In this document: positions 5,534 through 7,974 of the stretch, in pieces
Layout of the letters: each line of letters starts with the position of its first letter
Numbering within the stretch: the first letter of the stretch is position 1
Assembly (NCBI GenBank): GCA_964408185.1
Contig: CAYOYK010000088.1
Coordinates: 1-7,974, forward strand
DNA: 7,974 nt
Origin: CAYOYK01 sp964408185
GTDB taxonomy: Bacteria > Bacillota > Clostridia > Christensenellales > Aristaeellaceae
Direction of reading: 5' to 3'
Made by a program: the position numbers and the translations under genes
Notes under the pieces: model-generated
Databases searched by the model: none
What the model was told of the DNA's origin: nothing
What the model saw: the letters and a program-made list of their open reading frames with translations, nothing else

Positions 5534-6637
5534 TTGAAGAAAAACCAAGCCAAGCCCGCCGCCAAGCGGGTTGATATCGGCGGACAGGCCGTTTTGGAGG
5601 GCGTTATGATGCGGGCCCCGGACGCCGTGGCCATCGCCGTTCGCCGCCCGGACAACTCCATCGTGCTCAAGCGCACGCCCTACGCCCCGCCCTCCGCCAA
5701 GCACAAGTGGATGGGCTGGCCGTTTATCCGCGGGATTATCAGCATGTTTACCATGTTCTCCACCGGCATGAGCACCATCCAGCAGAGCACCGATATGCTG
5801 GGCGTTCTGGACGAGGAGCCCACCAAGTTTGAAAAATGGCTCAGCAAAAAGCTGGGCAAGAGCATTGATAAAATCGTCATGGGCACCGCCGTGGTGCTGG
5901 CCGTTGTGCTGGCCGTCGGCTTGTTTATGATGTTGCCCACCGCAGCGGAAAACGTGATGCGCGCCTGGTGGCCCGCCATGCCCAACTGGGTTCTCAACGC
6001 GCTGGGCGGCATCATCCGCATTCTCATTTTCATCGCGTACATCCTGTTCTGCTCGCGGGTGCCGGACGTGCGCCGCACGTTTGAGTACCACGGCTCGGAG
6101 CACAAAACCGTGTACTGCAACGAGCACGGCCTGCCCCTCACGCCGGAGAACGCCCAGCAGTTCAGCACCCTCCACCCGCGCTGCGGCACCAGCTTTTTGC
6201 TGCTGGTCATGGTGGTTTCCATTTTGCTGTTTACGCTGATAGGCTATCAGGGGCCTGAGTACATCTGGCGGCTGCTCAGCCGTCTGGCGCTGCTGCCCGC
6301 GGTCGCCGGCGTAAGCTACGAGCTGCTGAAGGGCCTCGCGCACAGCGAGAGCTGGCTGGCCAAGATCCTGCGCTGGCCCGGCATGCAGCTCCAGCGGCTG
6401 ACCACCAAGCCCCCCACGGACGCGATGTGCGAGGTTGCCATCTGCGCCATGAACGTGGCGCTGCACGGCCTGCCGGAGGGCGAAAAGCTCGCCAACGGCT
6501 ATGTCCGCATTCACGATTATCGCGTGACCGATCCCGCCTACACCGCGCCGGATACGGCCCCGGCCGTCGAGGCCGCCGACGAGGCCCGCGAGGAAGCCGC
6601 CGCCGAGACCGATGGCGACCCGGCTCCGCTGGCCTGA
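5534..6637 (+). CDS. yqhQ: DUF1385 (YqhQ) family membrane protein
   Basis: A 367-residue integral membrane protein of the widely conserved DUF1385 family, whose biochemical role is not established as far as I know; databases describe it as a predicted metal-dependent enzyme. Family blocks in order: GGQAVLEGVMMR (16-27), WPFIRGI (62-68), YHGSEHKTV (185-193), HPRCGTSFL (214-222), and the closing LTTKPPTDAMCEVAICA (289-305). The invariant H186, E189, H190, H214 and C217 could bind metal (inference). Hydrophobic stretches lie near 115-136, 155-174, 221-238 and 250-262. The last 35 residues are an Ala/Glu/Asp-rich tail beyond the usual family end. It starts with TTG, with AAAGGA (5519-5524) 9 nt upstream. 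In the 90 nt before the gene I see no convincing promoter, only a weak TTCGCC-17-TACAGG. The stop is 3 nt before prmC, so the two are cotranscribed. Confidence 0.93.
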   Translation: MKKNQAKPAAKRVDIGGQAVLEGVMMRAPDAVAIAVRRPDNSIVLKRTPYAPPSAKHKWMGWPFIRGIISMFTMFSTGMSTIQQSTDMLGVLDEEPTKFEKWLSKKLGKSIDKIVMGTAVVLAVVLAVGLFMMLPTAAENVMRAWWPAMPNWVLNALGGIIRILIFIAYILFCSRVPDVRRTFEYHGSEHKTVYCNEHGLPLTPENAQQFSTLHPRCGTSFLLLVMVVSILLFTLIGYQGPEYIWRLLSRLALLPAVAGVSYELLKGLAHSESWLAKILRWPGMQLQRLTTKPPTDAMCEVAICAMNVALHGLPEGEKLANGYVRIHDYRVTDPAYTAPDTAPAVEAADEAREEAAAETDGDPAPLA

Positions 6638-6640
6638 AGC

Positions 6641-7531
6641 ATGACCGTACACACCGCGCTGCAAACCGGAACGAGCCTGCTGGCGCAAGCCGGCGCGCCA
6701 GATCCGCATACGGACGCGACACTCCTTTTGAGCCATGTGCTGCAATGCGCGCACATGGCTTTGCTCCTTCGCCGCGACGAGGCGCTCTCCCCCGCCGATG
6801 AGGCCGCGTACCAAGCGCTGCTGGCGCGCCGCGTCACGCGCGAGCCGCTGCAATACATACTGGGCGAGCAATGGTTCTACGGGCGGCGCTTCGCGGTGGA
6901 TCCGCGCGCGCTGGTGCCCCGGCAGGAAACCGAGACGCTCTGCGAGCTTGCCCTGCAAGCGATTCACGCGCTGCGCGCGGTGCGCGCAGCAGGCCGCGCG
7001 CCCGCGCCCGGCACGCCAGCCGACCCGCCCGCGCGTCTGCGTGCGCTTGACCTGTGTACCGGCAGCGGAGCCATCGCCGTTACGCTGGCGCTGGAGGCCC
7101 CCGCAGTCGCCGTGACCGCCGCCGACCTGAGCGCCGACGCGCTCGCGCTGGCGCGGGAGAACGCGCTTACGCTGGGCGCGAGCGTCCGCTTTGCGCAGGG
7201 CGATCTGTTCGCGCCGCTTGCGGGCGAGCGCTTCGAGCTGCTGGTCTCCAACCCGCCCTACGTGCCGCGCGCGGACTGCGACGTTCTCCAGCCGGAGGTT
7301 GCCCGCGAGCCTCGCATGGCCCTGCTGGGCGGCGAGGACGGGCTGGACTTCTACCGCCGCATCGCCGACGAGGCCCCGGCTTACTTGGCCCCCGGCGCGC
7401 GCGTGCTGTGCGAGCTGGGCGACGGTCAGGCCCCGTCCGTACAGGCGCTTTTTTCTCGCTCATTCCATGACGTGAGCGTCCACAACGATCTGTACGGTCA
7501 CCCGCGCGTGGTGTCGGCCGCGTTCCGCTAG
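6641..7531 (+). CDS. prmC: Release factor glutamine methyltransferase (N5-glutamine MTase)
   Basis: PrmC uses S-adenosylmethionine (SAM) to methylate the glutamine of the GGQ motif in release factors RF1 and RF2, which speeds termination. The 296-residue protein has the helical N-terminal substrate domain, with EPLQYILGEQWFYGRRF at 68-84 and VPRQETETL at 92-100. The SAM-binding motif DLCTGSGAIAV is at 137-147, the acidic strand end VTAADLS at 158-164, and the catalytic NPPY at 204-207. EPRMALLGGEDGLDFYRR (223-240) and the closing GHPRVVSAAF are also typical. A Pro/Ala-rich stretch near 113-132 lengthens the interdomain linker. The ATG lies 3 nt after the yqhQ TGA with no real SD, so translation is probably coupled to yqhQ. 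It ends in TAG, 49 nt before prfA, its likely substrate gene. Confidence 0.97.
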   Translation: MTVHTALQTGTSLLAQAGAPDPHTDATLLLSHVLQCAHMALLLRRDEALSPADEAAYQALLARRVTREPLQYILGEQWFYGRRFAVDPRALVPRQETETLCELALQAIHALRAVRAAGRAPAPGTPADPPARLRALDLCTGSGAIAVTLALEAPAVAVTAADLSADALALARENALTLGASVRFAQGDLFAPLAGERFELLVSNPPYVPRADCDVLQPEVAREPRMALLGGEDGLDFYRRIADEAPAYLAPGARVLCELGDGQAPSVQALFSRSFHDVSVHNDLYGHPRVVSAAFR

Positions 7532-7535
7532 CGGG

Positions 7536-7573
7536 CTTCCCTTTTGTATCCCACAAATATCAACGAAGGGAAG
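7536..7573 (+). promoter_or_regulatory. Inverted repeat that buries the prfA Shine-Dalgarno
   Basis: CTTCCCTT (7536-7543) is perfectly complementary to AAGGGAAG (7566-7573), which holds the prfA SD. One U-G pair could extend the stem inward, and the loop is about 20 nt. The 5' arm starts 4 nt after the prmC TAG stop (7529-7531), so a ribosome paused there would cover it and free the SD. No T-run follows, so it does not look like a terminator. The mechanism is inference; the complementarity is visible. Confidence 0.6.
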
Positions 7574-7580
7574 AATCCTC

Positions 7581-7974
7581 ATGTTTGAAAAATTCGATTG
7601 GATGATCGGCCGCTACGAGGAGCTATCCACCGCCATCGCCCAGCCCGATATCATCGCGGATCAAGCCAAGTGGCAGGCGCTTTGCAAGGAGCACGCCGCG
7701 CTGGAGCCCGCTGTGGCCGCCTACAACGCCTATCAGGACACCCTCCGGCAGATCGCCGAGGCCCGCGAGATGCTGTCCCAGCTCGAACTGGCCGAGATGG
7801 CGCAGGACGAGCTGGCCGAGCTGGAGGCCTGCCAAGCCGAGCAGGAGCGCGAGCTCAAGCTGCTCCTGCTCCCGCGCGACCCGGACGCCGACCGCAACGT
7901 CGTGCTGGAGATCCGCCCCGGCGCGGGCGGCGACGAGGCCGCGCTGTTCGGCGCGCTGCTGCTGCGCATGTACA
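7581..7974 (+). CDS. prfA: Peptide chain release factor 1, N-terminal part (runs off the right edge)
   Basis: RF1 recognises UAA and UAG stop codons in the ribosomal A site and triggers release of the finished protein. The 131 codons present cover the helical domain 1 (MFEKFDWMIGRYEELSTAIA onward, with long Glu/Ala/Leu helices near 30-100) and the start of domain 2, with LEIRPGAGGDEAALF near 112-126. GGDEAALF is the RF1 form; RF2 has a different sequence here, so this is prfA and not prfB. The PxT recognition motif and the GGQ loop lie beyond the window (family length about 355). The ATG has AAGGGA (7566-7571) 9 nt upstream. It follows prmC, whose product methylates RF1; the SD is part of an inverted repeat. 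Confidence 0.96.
   Translation, partial: MFEKFDWMIGRYEELSTAIAQPDIIADQAKWQALCKEHAALEPAVAAYNAYQDTLRQIAEAREMLSQLELAEMAQDELAELEACQAEQERELKLLLLPRDPDADRNVVLEIRPGAGGDEAALFGALLLRMY

Noticed and set aside
5381..6967. A 528-codon open frame on the minus strand
   Set aside because: Antisense to yqhQ and prmC; His/Gln/Gly-rich shadow translation without recognisable domains.
7536..7573. Terminator between prmC and prfA
   Set aside because: The inverted repeat is not followed by a T-run on the plus strand, and its 3' arm is the prfA SD; an SD-masking hairpin explains it better.
1..7974. CRISPR arrays, tRNA genes, insertion sequences or prophage remnants
   Set aside because: No spaced direct repeats, cloverleaf-like segment, transposase motifs or long terminal inverted repeats were seen on either strand.

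Overview
The window looks like chromosome from a GC-rich (by eye about 60-65% GC) Gram-positive anaerobe of the Bacillota, most likely class Clostridia. The evidence is strong AGGAGG-type Shine-Dalgarno (SD) sites, TTG and GTG starts used freely, a Clostridia-like form of Lgt, and a pyruvate,phosphate dikinase (PPDK). The gene order rpmE - yqhQ (DUF1385) - prmC - prfA is a familiar clostridial housekeeping neighbourhood. I cannot name a genus. I see no mobile element, CRISPR array, tRNA, rRNA or prophage gene, so this reads as core genome.

Layout, left to right. (1) 1-748, minus strand: the N-terminal 249 codons of PPDK (ppdK), with a clear sigma-A-type promoter at 840-868. (2) 931-1845, minus strand: a predicted secreted, stand-alone metallo-beta-lactamase-fold hydrolase resembling the C-terminal domain of ComEC, closed by a rho-independent terminator at 881-914. 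(3) 1846-2059: a compact divergent promoter region that fires the hydrolase leftward and lgt rightward, with a 13-bp palindrome on the lgt -35 box. (4) 2060-5048, plus strand: an operon of lgt (with an extra membrane domain), a class-C beta-lactamase-like serine hydrolase, and recX. The last two overlap at GTGA. (5) 5049-5441: a promoter, a leader hairpin, rpmE (zinc-type bL31) and a strong terminator. (6) 5534-7974, plus strand: yqhQ, prmC and the start of prfA. The first two are 3 nt apart, and prfA follows after 49 nt.

The right half is about translation: a ribosomal protein, the methyltransferase that modifies the GGQ motif of release factors, and release factor 1, its substrate. The middle operon mixes envelope work (lipoprotein maturation, a penicillin-recognising-fold hydrolase) with a RecA modulator.

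No wholly new multi-gene system is evident. The most notable unexplained signal is in the prmC-prfA gap. A perfect 8-bp inverted repeat there pairs the prfA SD with a segment just after the prmC stop codon, and that stop is UAG, read by RF1. This suggests translational coupling or RF1 autoregulation. The other good leads are the divergent promoter with its operator-like palindrome, the C-terminal membrane extension of Lgt, and the hairpin at the 5' end of the rpmE transcript.
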